From positions 26,392,020 through 26,456,019 of the forward strand of contig NC_035170.2 in NCBI RefSeq assembly GCF_001659605.2: 64,000 nucleotides of DNA, read 5' to 3'. This document shows positions 15,862 through 28,889 of the stretch, in pieces (within the stretch, counting starts at the first letter, position 1; the number at the start of each line of letters is the position of its first letter). The DNA comes from Manihot esculenta (taxonomy: Eukaryota; Streptophyta; Magnoliopsida; Malpighiales; Euphorbiaceae). Made by a program: the position numbers and the translations under genes. A model generated the notes under the pieces. That model ran no database searches. It saw only the letters and a list, made by a program, of their open reading frames with translations, and had not been told where the DNA came from.

Positions 15862-18800
15862 TTAGGCATGAGATGACCTCCTTAAAAATGGATGGTCCAA
15901 GAGCTCAGCAGCAGTGGGACGATCATCTGGATTGACTTGCAGGCATTTCAGTATAAAGTCCTGTGATAAACCAGACAGAAAATCAGGAACTGGAGGTGGC
16001 TCACCGATTCCAATCCTGTACAAAACCTGTGCAGGTTCCAGATGAGAATATGGACGTCTCCTGATTAACATTTCCAATACAGTGCATCCGAGACTCCATA
16101 TGTCTGCTGGAAGCCCATACCCTCCTCTTCTTTTTGGGTTGACGACCTCCGGGGCCATCCAACATGGAGTTCCCTTGCAGGATTTTATAAGGTTATTAAA
16201 TTCGGTCACTTTTGCCAATCCAAAATCTGCAAGTCTCACAGTTCCACCAACATTCACCAATATATTTGCGCATTTGATGTCCCTGTGAATAACATTGTGC
16301 TCGTGAAGGTACTTCAAGCCATGTAGTATCTGTCTAGTGTAAGCAGCCACTTGGGAATCCTTGAGATGATACCTGCTGTAAATTTCTGCAAGAGAGCCAC
16401 TACTTACAAGCTCTAGAAAAATATAAAGCTTTGCTTCGTCCTTGTCTGTGCCGTAATATTGAACTATGTTTGGATGGTTGAACTGGCTTAATAAAGCAAT
16501 CTCCTGCTCTATTTGGTAAATACACTGCTTTGTTTGAATTTCTTGATTTCCTTGATCAAGCAATTGAACTTCCTTCACAGCAAAAAAGAAACCCCCAGCT
16601 GCATATCCTTCATACACGGATCCAAATGACCCGCGTCCCAAAAGCCTACCTTTTTCCCAATTTGCAATAACATGTCTCCTTCTGTCACTCTGCCAAATAT
16701 TCATGGTGATTGTCCAAATGTTAGAAGAAATGAAAAATGAAGAGATAATTTCAATGAGAGTTGATATGCGCAATGCTGCAAGCAGATAGCATAAGCAAAT
16801 TGGAAGAAAATCACTTACATAATACTTGAAGCTTGCTGCATTTGCCTTCAAATCATAAAGAGAAACACTGCTTCCACTTCCTTGCATCATCCAATCAAGA
16901 TCTTCAAGATCTAAACAATGGAAAAAGAACTTCTGGAGATGTATGTCACCAAGGACATCAGTAAGGCCTTGAGTAAAATAAGAAACCTGTTTAGAGATAG
17001 ACGTAACAAAGCGGTGTTCAATGATAAGATCAACAAATATTTTCCAATTTTTTCTATTCACAACTATGCTCTTTCCATCAGGGCAAAGGTCTGCGCTCCT
17101 CTTGTACTCTGCACCTCCAATAAACCTTAGTTCTAAAGCATCAGAAACAATAGGCTTGGATACCATCTCCATTATCTGCTTGCAGTTACTATAAAAGGAT
17201 GGATCTGCATCCCGTATATCTTCTAATGAAATAGTCTTTCCAGCCAATTGTAAGAAAAATGTACGATCAAAGACAACACCTACTCGCACTTTATGAATCA
17301 AAGCTAATGCTATCAGTTGACCAGCCAACTGGAAATACTGAAGGTGCAAGGTCTTCGGCTTAATTGCTGCATATGTTAGAAATGTATGAGCACTAAATCC
17401 TTTTTGAAGGAATAAAAGATGTGCAATTCTAATTATATTAATTGAAACAAAAACACAATTGGAATAAGGAGATGTCAGAGGAGAGTATCACATACATAAT
17501 CCAGACTTTCAATTTAGGAAGCATTTGTTTCTATCAGAGCACTATTTCAATATATGAATGACTTCATTTTCTTCCTATTCATCATTAATTTTTTTAATTT
17601 GTCAGTAAACATCTCCTGGTATGCCACTGCATAATTATCTCTCACAATTTGATAAGAAAATGAAATACTTAATAGCTTTTGTTTACATTTCATTCAATTC
17701 AATACAGTGGTGCTCGACCAATGTTATAAATATAAATCTTAAAGTGTCAGCAAATTCTAAAATAATATGGGAACCGATGCTTTATTAATGCAAGATAGAT
17801 TATCATTTCTATCGGAAAAATTCATGAATACAAAACAATAAGATCCTGTTGAAGGAAACATGCATTATATTCAGTAGAAAGCTTACCAGGATTAGGATAA
17901 AGCCGTGTAGGATCATTTGGACATGCCACAAAAAGAGCATTTTCTGGATTGAATATGGCCTGGAATATTGAGGGAAACCACTTCTCCTTCAAATAACATG
18001 TCCTGTAGTTATTGAGTCCTGCTCCACTCCCTTCTTGTACCCTGAGTTGTAAAAACAAATCGTTAGGCAGCAGCTGATGGCCTTCAACATGGATGAATGA
18101 TGCTTCCATGTTGATGTACTTGTCAATTACTATCTGAAGCGATCTTTGGAGATCTTCATTTGCCTTGGGAATCATCTGCCTGGCCAAATGCCTTCTAAAT
18201 TCATAGCCATGCTCATTCTTATGCTCTAGTAGCCACCTAATATCATCTGTTGGCTTCAAATATTTAACAAGCAGCACACATAGTGCAAACTCTCTCTGCC
18301 GTAAAGACATCCACAATTCTCTTTCAGCGACCTCGTAAAATTCACTGATTCTATGCAGTTCCTCCAAAATGGCAAGATGCTGAAACCATCCATTCCAGAC
18401 AGTAACATCTACCCATGTTGTGTTCAAAGGAAAACAACACTGCATCTTAAGAAGACACTCATCCATCTTTCTCAACAATTTACAAAATGTAGCATAAAGA
18501 AACTCAAAGGCTTCCTCGTAATCCCTCTTGATAATGGGATCAGAACTAGGATCTCTCTTAATAACAGCAAACAAAGGGCGCAAAAAAGCCTTGAAGTCAC
18601 AAACATCACCAAAAAAGGGCCCTGAATTCCAGGGAGATTCTGTACTGGAAACCAAATCTTCACACAACCTATTCCCCAGCTCACCAACAAAAGAAAAAAT
18701 CTCCTTCATCAAACAGTTGGCTCCCTTGGCATCCTCTCCATACAACCAACTAGCAATGTCCATGTTTTTGAGTAACAACCCAAGAGCACTCCGGCAAGAA

Positions 18801-19417
18801 AGATACAGAGAATCCTCATGAGACACCCTCCTGAGCAATTCACAAAACTCTAACACCAAACGTGCACATTCGTTTCGCCAATCTTTCGATAATACTATTC
18901 TACTCAACTTCAGAATATGCATAATCATTCCAGCAGCAATGGCTTTGTCCACTTGATACGGTGACAAGTAAAGGGAGACCAACAATTCTGGAACAAAGGA
19001 CAGCCGAATTACCTCTAGATAACATTTGTTCTCATATGGGCACATTGAGAAGAACTCATTTATGCAATTCTCCATCTGGGTATACGCTGAAGGCACGTAT
19101 CTCCCGTAAAAGCAGATCACCGAAATCATCTTATCAACAATTTGCCAAGGCCGTAGGTGGCTTGGGCTCACCAAGTGAATGCGTCCAGTGTTTTGAATTG
19201 AACCATGCACGTGCATTTTCTCGCACTCTAGCTGCTTCCCAATTCGAATTAACCTTAATCTGACAAGTGGAATTCTGATAATGGCTTGGATTTTCTGATC
19301 AATAGAATCCATAGTTTCGTTCCATTTCTTTTGAATTTCTTGGGTTTCACCACGAGATATCAAATTACTGATAAACATGCACTCTACTGTTTGGCGTGAA
19401 TGGAATTTCCTGTCCAT
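15862..19417 (-). CDS. UBL - HECT N-lobe - MEKK1-type kinase chimera (gene 1)
   Basis: Model: complement(join(15862..16689, 16819..17366, 17887..19417)), 968 aa, GT-AG introns of phase 1 and 0. Residues ~12-80 are a diverged ubiquitin-like domain (ending IGKQLECEKMHVHGSIQN), as in the E3 ligase UPL5. A UPL5-like helical middle follows. From ~478 to 692 is a HECT N-lobe (NPENALFVACPND, YFQLAGQLIALALIH, FDRTFFLQLAGKTISLEDI, LDLEDLDWMMQGSGSS). The C-lobe with the catalytic Cys is absent. Exon 3 instead encodes a whole MEKK1-type MAP3K domain on one exon: P-loop GRGSFGSVYEG (711-721), Lys732, HRD 828-830, DFG 848-850, activation segment CKGTPCWMAPE. All kinase residues expected for activity are present. 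By inference it phosphorylates MKK1/2-type MAP2Ks, with the front end serving as a docking or E2-binding module. The upstream in-frame TTG at 19438 is not a start; ATG 19417 is used. Confidence 0.85.
16690..16818 (-). other. In-frame, stop-free intron at the HECT-kinase junction
   Basis: The intron between exons 2 and 3 of gene 1 (donor GTAAGTG, acceptor TTTGGCAG) is 129 bases, a multiple of three, and has no stop codon. Retention would insert 43 mostly hydrophobic residues (including PICLCYLLAALRI and IIEIISSFFI-like sequence) between the HECT lobe and the kinase. I treat splicing as the default, because the sister genes place an intron at the same point. Confidence 0.6.
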
Positions 19418-19628
19418 TTTCTTGTAAAATGAGTGCAAGCTAGTGGGGATGAAGATGACAGTATTATAGGGAATTTGTTCATTATGAAGAGTGACCCCAT
19501 TGAACTAGCCGACCAGGCAAACTAGTCGGTCGTCAATATATTTTCTTATTTTCACCGAAGGTGGTGGACCGTGGCCGGTGCGACTTTCCCACGCCACAAT
19601 CGATTCTTAAAAGGGCCTGTTTGACGAT

Positions 19629-19663
<35 letters not shown>

Positions 19664-19929
19664 GAGTTAATTCCTCTATCGTTGATTTGAAAATGTGATT
19701 ATTATAAAATTATCGTTTTAAAGAATTAGTTGATAATTTTATAATTATCCTTGTGATAAAATTATAAAATTATAGAGCCAGAATCGACTTTTTTTTCTTA
19801 ATTTTTTTACATTTTGATAATTGCTTCTCAATCAATTAACAAGGATTGGAAGGAGATTTTTGATTAATGTGAAAGAGTCATGTGTTTATATCTGTAGTTA
19901 ATTTTTTCTTAAATTTTATTGATTCGGCT
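19418..19929. other. Gene 1 upstream region with a 30-T tract
   Basis: 5' flank of the minus-strand chimera. It holds small GC-richer palindrome-like stretches around 19503-19535 (CCGACCAGGCAAACTAGTCGG) and an uninterrupted T30 run at 19633-19662. The T run could be the reversed poly(A) tail of an inserted retroelement or simple slippage. Confidence 0.5.
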
Positions 19930-22900
19930 GTTCCGGAAGGTAATGTTCAATAGAGATTTATTGATTATTATGGGTTTTCGAAATCGCAACGACGACGTCA
20001 GTCTTGTAACCTTATTCAAACTTTATTTCGTAAAAACTCTTTTCCGTAATTTTATTCGGAAGATTTTAATGATTTATGCTCGAGAGATGAGAAAGAAGGA
20101 GGAGTATCTTTGCCAAATTATATTATGCAGGAGTTTAGACAAGCACTTGAAGACAATAATCTTGTTCAAATACTCACTGTTTGCTCTTTCTTCACATGGG
20201 AGAAGGGCAGGGAGTTGAAAAATCTGGTTAGAGAGAAGCTTGATAGAGCCCTTGCTACTGAGGATTAGGCTCGTAAATTCACTAATGTTGTCTGCTCGAT
20301 TGTTCATGTTCCTAAATCGGATCACAAACCGTTGGTGATTAATACAACTCCTAAGGATAATAGGGGAGATAGAAGGAGATTTCGATTTGATAATGCATGG
20401 TTATGTGATGAGGGTCTGGCTGAGGTTGTTAAAGGAGCTTGGGTTAATTCTATACCAAGCAACCTTTTGATGAAACATGGTGATTTAGTTTTTGCTCTTT
20501 CGTTGTGGGGTAGGAGTAGAAATAGAGAGTTTTGGGAAAATAAGAAGACTATACAGAGATTATTGGATAATGGGCCCAGTACTGTTTCTCACGCCTCTTT
20601 AAAGGAAGACTGAAATCGTTTTCTTAAGCAGGAAGAAGCTAGACTTAAATAGCAGGCAAAGAGCTTTTGGCTTAAAAATGGGGATCGAAATATAAAATTT
20701 TTTCATGCACAAATTAATGGTAGACGAAGAATGAACCGTATTACTAAATTAAAGGAGTTGTCAGGTACCTGGATTGAGGATGAGCAGGAAATTAAAAATC
20801 ATGTTCTGTATTATTTTCAGTCTATTTTTTATGGCGGTTCTGTGGATTGTGAACGGATTTTTGAATTGGTGCCGCCCTTGATTAGTGATGCCAATAATGC
20901 TGATCTTTGTGCTCCCTTTTCGAATGAGGAATTTAGAGCTGCTCTTTTTCAGATGCATCCAAACAAGGCACCTGGGCCGGATGGGTTAAATCCTGCATTT
21001 TATTAGAGATTTTGGCACTTGATTGGTAATGATATTTTTGATGGTTGTCGCCTATGGCTTCAATAAGGTACTTTTCCTTATTCTCTTACTGAAACATTGA
21101 TTGTTTTGATCCCTAAAGTAGATAGTCTTGAAACAGTTAAAAACTTTCGTCCAATTGCGTTATGTTAATGTTATATAATATTGTGGCTAAAGTTTTGGCC
21201 AACAGATTTAAAAGGTCCTATGATTATCTCTGAGAATCAGTTTTCCTTTATCCCTCATCGGTTGATTACCGATAATGTTATAGTTGCGTTTGGAATGATT
21301 CATAATATGAAAATTAATAAGGGTAGAAATGATGGTAATTGTGCACTTAAAATTGATATTTCTAAGGCTTATGATATGGTAGAGTGGGAGTTTCTAAAAG
21401 GCATGCTGGAACGATTTGGTTTTTCTACACAATGGATTAGGTGGTTGACTATGTGTTTTTCAGATGTTTCTTACAATATCAATTTTAATGGTGATTGGAT
21501 TGGTCATATTGTGCTTAGTAGAGGTCTTCGACAGAGAGATCCTATCTCTGTATCTCTATTTGGTGTGTGCAAAAGGCTTATCGTTACTACTTAAAGATGT
21601 TGAATATAGGGGCTGGTTGCAAGGCTATAGGGCAGGTGTTAGATGCCCAAAGATCTCACATTTATTCTTTGCAGATGATTCTCTGCTATTTTTTAATGCT
21701 AAATTGGAGGAAGCAGATAATATTAAATCTATTCTCAATAGCTATGCGGCTGCTTCTGGAGAAGTGGTGAACTTTAATAAATCAGGCATTTCCTTCAGTC
21801 CCAATGTGGTCTCCTCTATAAGGTCTAATATCAGTAATATTCTAGATATTCATTCACCATTGAATCATAGTGCCTACCTTGGGTTACCTTCTCTTATTGG
21901 GAGGAATAAAAAAGCAATTTTTGGTTTTCTGAAAGAAAGAATGTGGAAGATGATTAATTCATGGAGCAGCATATTCCTGAGCTAGCTGTTTGGAAAAGTG
22001 TAATGGCATCAAGGGAGTTGATTCGAAGGGGTACAAGGTGGAGGGTGAGTAATAGAGAGAAGATTTTAGCGGCTTCAGATCCCTAGATTCCTAAGGAGGA
22101 TACATTTTTTGCAGATGATGGCCTCGATTTTATTGAACCACATTTGCATGTTTGTGATATTTTTGAAGGTAATGGGAGGGATTGGAATATTGCTATTTTA
22201 TTGGAGCTTTTTTCTCCTAGAGATATCAAGGGCATTATTAGTATTCCTATTAGTATTTATCAATAAGGAAAATTCCTTCTTGTGGCACTTTAATAAATGA
22301 GGTGTGTATACGGTGAAGTTCGCATACTTTGTTTGTATGAACTTGCTAGGAAGATCATCTTTTAATGTGAGGGGTGAGTTGTGGACTAGTTTATTGAATG
22401 TTTTGGTTACTCGAAAAGTGAATGATTTCTATTTGAGAGCTTGTAGGAATATATTGCCTACAAAGGATAACTTAAGGCACAAGGGTGTGGATGTGGATGC
22501 TAGATGTCCTTGGTGCCATGAAGATGAAAGTGTCAAATTTATTTTGTTGCATTGTCATGTGTCTAAAGAAGTTTGGAGGTTAGGAGGAGTGGGAGATTTG
22601 CAGCCTAATGATAATTTTTTTAATTTTTTACTACATATTTTGAAGTTTTAAGATAAGTTTCGAAAAACCTTTATAATAGTCTGTGCATAGAGATTATAAT
22701 CAGTAAGGAACTCATTATTATGGAATCAGGTGCAAAATTCAGCTGCTCACCTTGTGGAAGACGTCATGCCTCATATTTTGGATTGTATAGAAATATCAGT
22801 GCTACTTTATATCATAGCAGGAACTTGTTTTATTCCTTCAACTCTGCTCATGATCCTGAAGCCATTCCTCTCCAAATTTGTGTGTCATCTTCAAGCTTGG

Positions 22901-23149
22901 ATAATTTCAGTTGACTTTCAAGTTAATGGGGTTTTGTTTCAAATTCAAGATTTTATTGGCTACGGTTTTATTATGGAAAACTCTGAGGGTATATTTCAAC
23001 GTGGTATTTTTGGTTTTTCGGAAGGAAATGGTACGCCGGTAATTGTTGAAACTTTAACTCTCGGTCACTGTTTGCTCTTTGCGACGGAATTTTTACCTTT
23101 TAATAGTTGTATTCTTATAGATTATTTGCAAGTGATTCAATCTCTTTAG
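19930..23149 (+). mobile_element. Decayed L1-type LINE retrotransposon
   Basis: Non-LTR retrotransposon read in several broken frames. About 20065-20275 gives the end of the AP endonuclease (DFNDLCSRDEKEGG, then FTWEKGREL). Reverse-transcriptase motifs follow: NKAPGPDGLNPAFY (20965-21006), the finger/palm block with KIDISKAYDMVEW (21349-21385), GLRQRDPIS (21524-21550) and the catalytic FADD box at 21668-21679. A zinc-knuckle zf-RVT domain (RCPWCHEDE...LLHCH) is near 22500-22560. A weak RNase H-like stretch (VNGVLFQIQDFIGYGFI) lies at 22920-22980. Stops and frameshifts (for example 20266, 20611, 21004) show it is dead. The 5' end with ORF1 is missing. Confidence 0.85.
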
Positions 23150-26100
23150 TCTCCACATTTAGATATTTCTGAACTGGGTTTAATTTTGAGTAATTGTAAA
23201 TTTTGATTATGAAACTTATTATAAGGTAATTTACAAGTGAAATTAGAATGCTTTTATAATGACAAATCAGATAATATAATGCAGGATTTGAGTTTATTTC
23301 TCTTATAATATTAATTTCAGCCTATTTAAAGATATTATTTACGATTTTGTTCGCGAATTTATTCATAAATTTAGAAATAAGTCGAGTTCACAAAATTTTT
23401 AACGAGTCAAATACTATAAATTTCAAGTTTGGTTCGTTTACTAAACAGTTTAATTCATTTATATCCATATTTTTCTCTTTCACCTTTTGTTTTATTTTAT
23501 ACTACTTTTTTGACATTATTTTACAAGTAAAATGGTAAAAAAAGAAAGATGGTCTTTTTAGATCTATAGTGTTTTTTAGTTGTTTGTTCTTAATTGTATT
23601 TTTTTTTAATTTTATTTTGCCTACAGGTTTAGTATTGTATCACCAAATTAAGTCTTTGAAACTCGACTTAACCTACTCTAGCTCTTGGAAAAAATGGGCT
23701 TCTTCCTTTGTGACACCTTCTTCTTCTGTTGGATAGCATTTTTCTTCATCTGCATGAGTCCTGAACTGCTGTGGATCTACCTTAATTAGTTGAGTAAAAG
23801 ATCTCTTATCAGGCTCTCATGCTGAGGGAATTTGGTTCTTTAGTTGTTCTCTACTAAGTTTAGTAGATCCATCCTCAAGACTCCTAATTAGATTGGTGGT
23901 GGGCTCTTCTTTGCATTCTCTTTCACAACTATTGCTTTGCTCTCTTTGATTTTATTTTATTTTTGACTTCTAAAATTCATAAGGTGTTTGGTATTTTTTT
24001 GGATTTAGTCATTTCTGTGCTTCAGTAGATGATTTTTTTTTTCTTATGATCTCAAAAACCTCTGCTCCTAAAGTTATTCTAGATAAAAATTCAAATTACC
24101 TTTCCCATTTCAATTTTGAAATAAAATTTATATTTTTTTATACATTAGCCGCGATTTAAATTTTAAAATGAATCGTTTTTCTGTTTAAAATGATATTTTT
24201 TTTGTTTAATGGAGTTTTATTAATATAACCACTAGCTTTACTTTAAAAAAAAAAATAAAAACCTAAAATATTACTTTAAAATGCTTATAAAGCACAAAAA
24301 AGACCAAATCTATGAAGAGATGAATTGTGACCTCAAATTTTGGATAATTATTGACCTTTCAAAATAAATAATTATTCTTAATTAAAAGCCCAAACATTTC
24401 ATTGTTAAAAAAAATTCAATAATGTTATCTTTTTCATTCCAATTCCATTATACTACTAGAGAAGGTCCGACCCATAATAATTTCAGCATTTTGACCCGCT
24501 GATATGAGGCATTAGCATTCCACACCTGTCTTCCGCTCCGACAATGGTCGATCAAATCAAGGGAGCGTAGATCTTAAGACCACAAAACCAAGTAAAACAT
24601 ACACCAACCAATAACCTCTAAAAAAAATATTGAATTTGACTAAAAAATTAAAACCGTACATACTATTGATATTGCTGAGATTAGATTGATGACGTAACTG
24701 TAATGGAATTGTAATGTGATTGGCTAGAATCTAAGAGAGAAAACGTGAGGTGATGGTGAGTACTCATGGCAACCACTCCAACGTTCAAGTCAATATCCTG
24801 AAAAATAAAAAGAACACAATAGATTACTTAGAGTTTGAGTAGTATTAGATATTGAATAGTATTAGATATATCATATTTTTATCTCTGCGATCGTTTCCCC
24901 TTTATACTCTAAGAAATGGAGATAAATATAGCATTTTATACTCCAAGAAACGGAGATAAATATATTATTTCCTAAAAATCCAGCGATTATATGGTCGGCT
25001 GCTCGATAATAGATATTGTCGGCTAATAGATTGGTGATCCCGCTATCACAAGTGGTATACGGATTGTGCTTGATAACAATAACTCTGTAGTAACGCTCAG
25101 TCTATTAAGAGAGGATGAGTATTGATGATAATTCGAGTATTAAAGTGTTCCGGTCTCTCTTTTCTGTGACGAGACCGCATTTTTCACTTGTCAAATCCTT
25201 GTTACGTGGTCCCTGACAGAGAAGTCTCATGCATAGCAACTGAACGGATAGATAAAAACTAAATAAACACTCGATCCTTAATGATTGAAAAATCCTTTCT
25301 CTATCAACTAGAGATCAGAGAGACTTGAATCAATTATGTATCTTTTAAACTAGTATAAAAAAGATGAGACTTGAATATGCAGTAAACACGTCGTTACATT
25401 TGATTAATGAGAATAAATTTCTCCTTATAATACCACTTGAAACTATATTTATTTGTAAAATATACTTCCAAATCTTATAATTCAATAGTTTTCTATGTTA
25501 GGAGGCATAAATAAAATTCAAACAATGGAGGCTAACATATCCGATTTGTAATGCTATGTTTTCAACTCATTATAATTCTTAGATGAATTTTTTTCTTGTT
25601 AATGCCAAAATTTTTTTAAAAAAAAAAAATAAAATTGCCAACCACATCTATGACAGATCCACAATGAAAAATAATCAGTGCTTCAGCTATAACTTAGCTG
25701 CAAATTTGCAACAGAATTAATAAGAATTAGTACTTCCGTTGCTAATTCCATCAGAAAATGGCAATATATCCAAGTATTTAGAAAAGTTCTCCCAATTTTA
25801 CCTCTCCACTTTTGTTCCCTCCCAACCCAATAGGAATAGTAGGAGGCCCCCTTGTGGAGACCAAATCTCACCACCATCGCCTTGGAGACCATCGGCTGAC
25901 CACCATCCATCCTCCCGCTTGCCATTCATGGTTGCCATAAGTTTTCTTTACTTAAAGATGATTTTAGTTAAAGATATAAAATATAAGTAGATTTTGATTA
26001 AGATTACATAACCTAACAATGTTTTGAAGATTAAAAGCTCCTCACTTTTTTTTCCTTTTTTAACTTTTTCTCTTTTTTGAATTTTAATTTTTTCTTTGCT

Positions 26101-26584
26101 TTCTTCAAACTTACTTTATTTAAATTGCTACAAAAATATATCTAAATTAACAGCTAAAAATTATTATTTCATATACTTAAATTATAACCATAAGCCCACA
26201 GTAATAGTTTGAAATTCACTGCATTTACTTTATTTTTATACAAAAATAATGGTTTATTTATTTTTTTGTAATTAATAAAAAGTATCATTAAAATTATAAT
26301 TTTATTAAATATAACTAAATCATTTATTAAAATATATTACATTATATAATAAAAAAAATAAATTTTCATTTGCAATAATTTTAAATTTTTATTAAATTAT
26401 TGACTTAGTAATATTAAGATAACAATTTTATAACTATTACTACGATATTGCTGAATAAACCCTAAGATATAGTAGTGCTAACATAGTTTTGGTTAAAATT
26501 TATGTAATATAACTAGATTTTGGTTAGGGAGTGATATAATGTAATAAGGTTTTGATTTGTCAAATAATATTACTTTTTCGTTCA
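23150..26584. other. Gene-poor region
   Basis: No convincing coding sequence on either strand. A less AT-rich stretch at 23690-23960 (CTTCTTCTTCTGTTGG...) and another at 24440-25240 resemble old transposon debris, but I could not assign a family. Within 24895-24965 a ~35-base unit (TATACTCTAAGAAATGGAGA / TATACTCCAAGAAACGGAGA) is repeated once. Short ORFs at 23347, 25683 and 25739 look accidental. Confidence 0.5.
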
Positions 26585-26830
26585 ATAATTTTTATCTATT
26601 TTTTTAGTTACCTCAAAATTATTATCTATTTTCTTTTTTTATACTATAGTAAAATATAAATTGATGATTATAATTTTATTTAATTTTATCTTATTTTTAA
26701 AAAAAATTTCAAAATATCTTTTAATATTTAATAAAAATTATTATTTTTAAAATGATTATAATTAAAAAGTTAATAAAAAATTATTTTTTAATATATGTTA
26801 AACAATAAAGTGAATAAAAATTATAAAATA
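26585..26830. repeat. AT-rich terminal-inverted-repeat element, family copy 2
   Basis: Begins ATAATTTTTATCTATTTTTT and ends AAAGTGAATAAAAATTATAA. Internal sequence (ATTTAATTTTATCTTATTTT ... AATATTTAATAAAAATTATT) is shared with copies at 3871, 30648 and 31404. No ORF. Confidence 0.45.
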
Positions 26831-27934
26831 GAGAAAGTATATATTTAATATATTTAAAAAGGATTTTGATTAGAAAAGACATAATATTTAGAGATTATAT
26901 AATATGACAAAATTTTAGTTGATTAAATAATATTACATATTTAGTCTATTACAAGTTAATTAGGGCTTGATAATAAGTTTAATCTTATATTTAACCTCAT
27001 AATAATTTTTAAAACATTGCACATTTAGTCTCATAAATAGTATAAAATATTAAATATTTAGTCTCATAATAGGTTTGAAATAATATTTGTATTTTTAATT
27101 AAAATTAAATAATATTACATATTAAACATTTATTTATAAATTTATAACCTTAGTAAACTATTGAGGGAGACTTTGTTTTGCCTTGCTTTGCTTCTTGGGT
27201 GATATTAACCCTTTGATATGTACTATAAATTTTTTAAAAATGTTGGTATATTAACTTTTATATTTAAAGGTGTAAAATATATTTTACTGATGGTTGATAA
27301 TTATTTATGGCTAAATACGTAAATTCACTCTTAAATTTTATCAAAAATATTTTGTGACATTCTCCTTTACGATCGTACCATTTCATACTTACATTTATAA
27401 AAAGTGAAATTAAGTGAATTTTATTATTCTAGTCCGCAAAGAGCGTGAATTTACGTATAAAACAGAAAGTGAAAATTTAGAAAATAATGACATGAAATTT
27501 TTTTTAAAAATCTAGAAAATATAAATTAAGATAAATTTTCATGAGTTTAGGTGTGTGAGGGACTACTTTTTGATTAGCTGAGTGACATCATTTCAAGTGT
27601 GAAGAAGAAAAATTCAGGAACAAGGCTCTTATTCTAATAGCAAACCAGGACAACTCAGGGAAGTTTCCATTGGTTGTTTCAATTTTGCTGTGATCTAGAG
27701 TTTTTAAGCGTGCTCGATCCCAGTTTGCCACCCATAGAGTCACGCCCACCACCACGGCTGTCGTTGAAGTTGACACCAGCAACAATGGAAGTTCCATTGC
27801 TATGGAGAAGCTTCTCCTCAACATTGATTTCTCCATTGGGTCATTCTCGAGAAATGCGCTGCACAGATCGGGGAGAGAAAGAGAAATATATATTATCGAT
27901 AATTTTTTGTTTCAATGGAAGTTCCATTGCTATT
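26831..27934. other. Gene-poor region with a small palindromic repeat
   Basis: Mostly A/T-rich. A GC-richer patch at 27588-27870 has overlapping short ORFs on both strands without family resemblance. The 20-mer AATGGAAGTTCCATTGCTAT, itself centred on a GGAAGTTCC palindrome, occurs at 27784 and again at about 27914. Confidence 0.45.
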
Positions 27935-28830
27935 GACCATTTGATATATTAGATCTTTTGGGATGACTTATTTTCTTGAGTGATATTGACTATTTGATAT
28001 TTTAGTTCCTTTAAGATGGCATGCTTACTTAGTGTTAGTTACTAAGTGATATATTAATTCCGTTAGGATGGGCTATTTGCTTAGGTAATATTTACCATTT
28101 GATATATTACTTGCTTGGGTAATATTGACCATTTAATCTAAGCTATTAATATTAGATTTTACAGCAGATTTAAATCGGATTTAATTTTTAGTGTCTGCGT
28201 TTAATGGAGACCTACAATAATTTTTTCGAAAAGCAAATTTTGAGACGCACGATTTTCAAAAGTATGACAAGGATTGTAGGCCTTGTTATAAAATTCGATA
28301 TGAAAATTCTATAGTTTAGGAGTTAATTTTGCATTTTAATTAATTTTTTTGGATATTTTTATAATTTTATATATTAGAATTTTTTTTTATTATAAATAGT
28401 CTTCCTTAACTATTACAGAGACATTTTTCAATCTATAAAGAGTTTCAATAAGATTTTTCGACCATTAACCTATCTTTTCTCTTATATTGTTTTAATCAAA
28501 CGATATTGATTAAAACTTATAACGAAATTTAAATAGTCTTTTATCAAATTCCTTTGAAACTACGTGCTTGCTTGTTGGTGCTATTGACCATTTTGATATA
28601 TTAGTTCATTAGACATGGTTACTTACTTGGATGGTATTGACCATTTGATATATTAGTTCTTTGGAGTGGCTTGCTTAGGTAGTTTAACATTTGATATATT
28701 AGTTCCTTTGGATGGCATGTTTACCAAGTATTAGTGACTATTTGATATATTAATTCTTTTAGGATAGTTTGCTTGTTTGGATGATACTGGACTTTAGTCT
28801 ACCTTACTTCTTATTTTAAATATATTAGTT
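27935..28830. repeat. ~50-bp minisatellite split by an LTR-like insert
   Basis: Imperfect tandem units of roughly 50-55 bases, each built on ATTGACCATTTGATATATTA, then GTTCCTTT-type and GGATGG..TTGCTTGGGT sequence. They run from about 27935 to 28140 and resume at 28580-28830. An unrelated 0.4-kb sequence lies between. A single related unit also occurs at about 27190-27230. Confidence 0.7.
28150..28540. repeat. LTR-like dispersed repeat, copy 1
   Basis: Shares GGATTTAATTTTTA, AAAATTCGATATGAAAATT, TTATTATAAATA and TCAAACGATATTGATTAAAA in the same order and spacing with 33695-34055. The TATAAATA box followed by leader-like sequence suggests an LTR. No internal retrotransposon domain adjoins it. 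Ends are approximate. Confidence 0.5.
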
Positions 28831-28889
28831 TCTTTAAATTGATTTATTTCTAATTTAATTTTTCATGTAGCTTGTTTATTTACTGCAAT

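Noticed and set aside
16690..16818. Reading gene 1 HECT-kinase as one continuous 495-codon exon
   Set aside because: Possible by frame, but consensus splice sites are present and gene 3 has an intron at the same junction; kept as an isoform hypothesis.
19930..23149. Functional retrotransposon
   Set aside because: Multiple stops and frameshifts across the endonuclease and RT domains.
27588..27952. Overlapping plus and minus ORFs
   Set aside because: Coincident open frames in a GC-richer patch, no protein resemblance.
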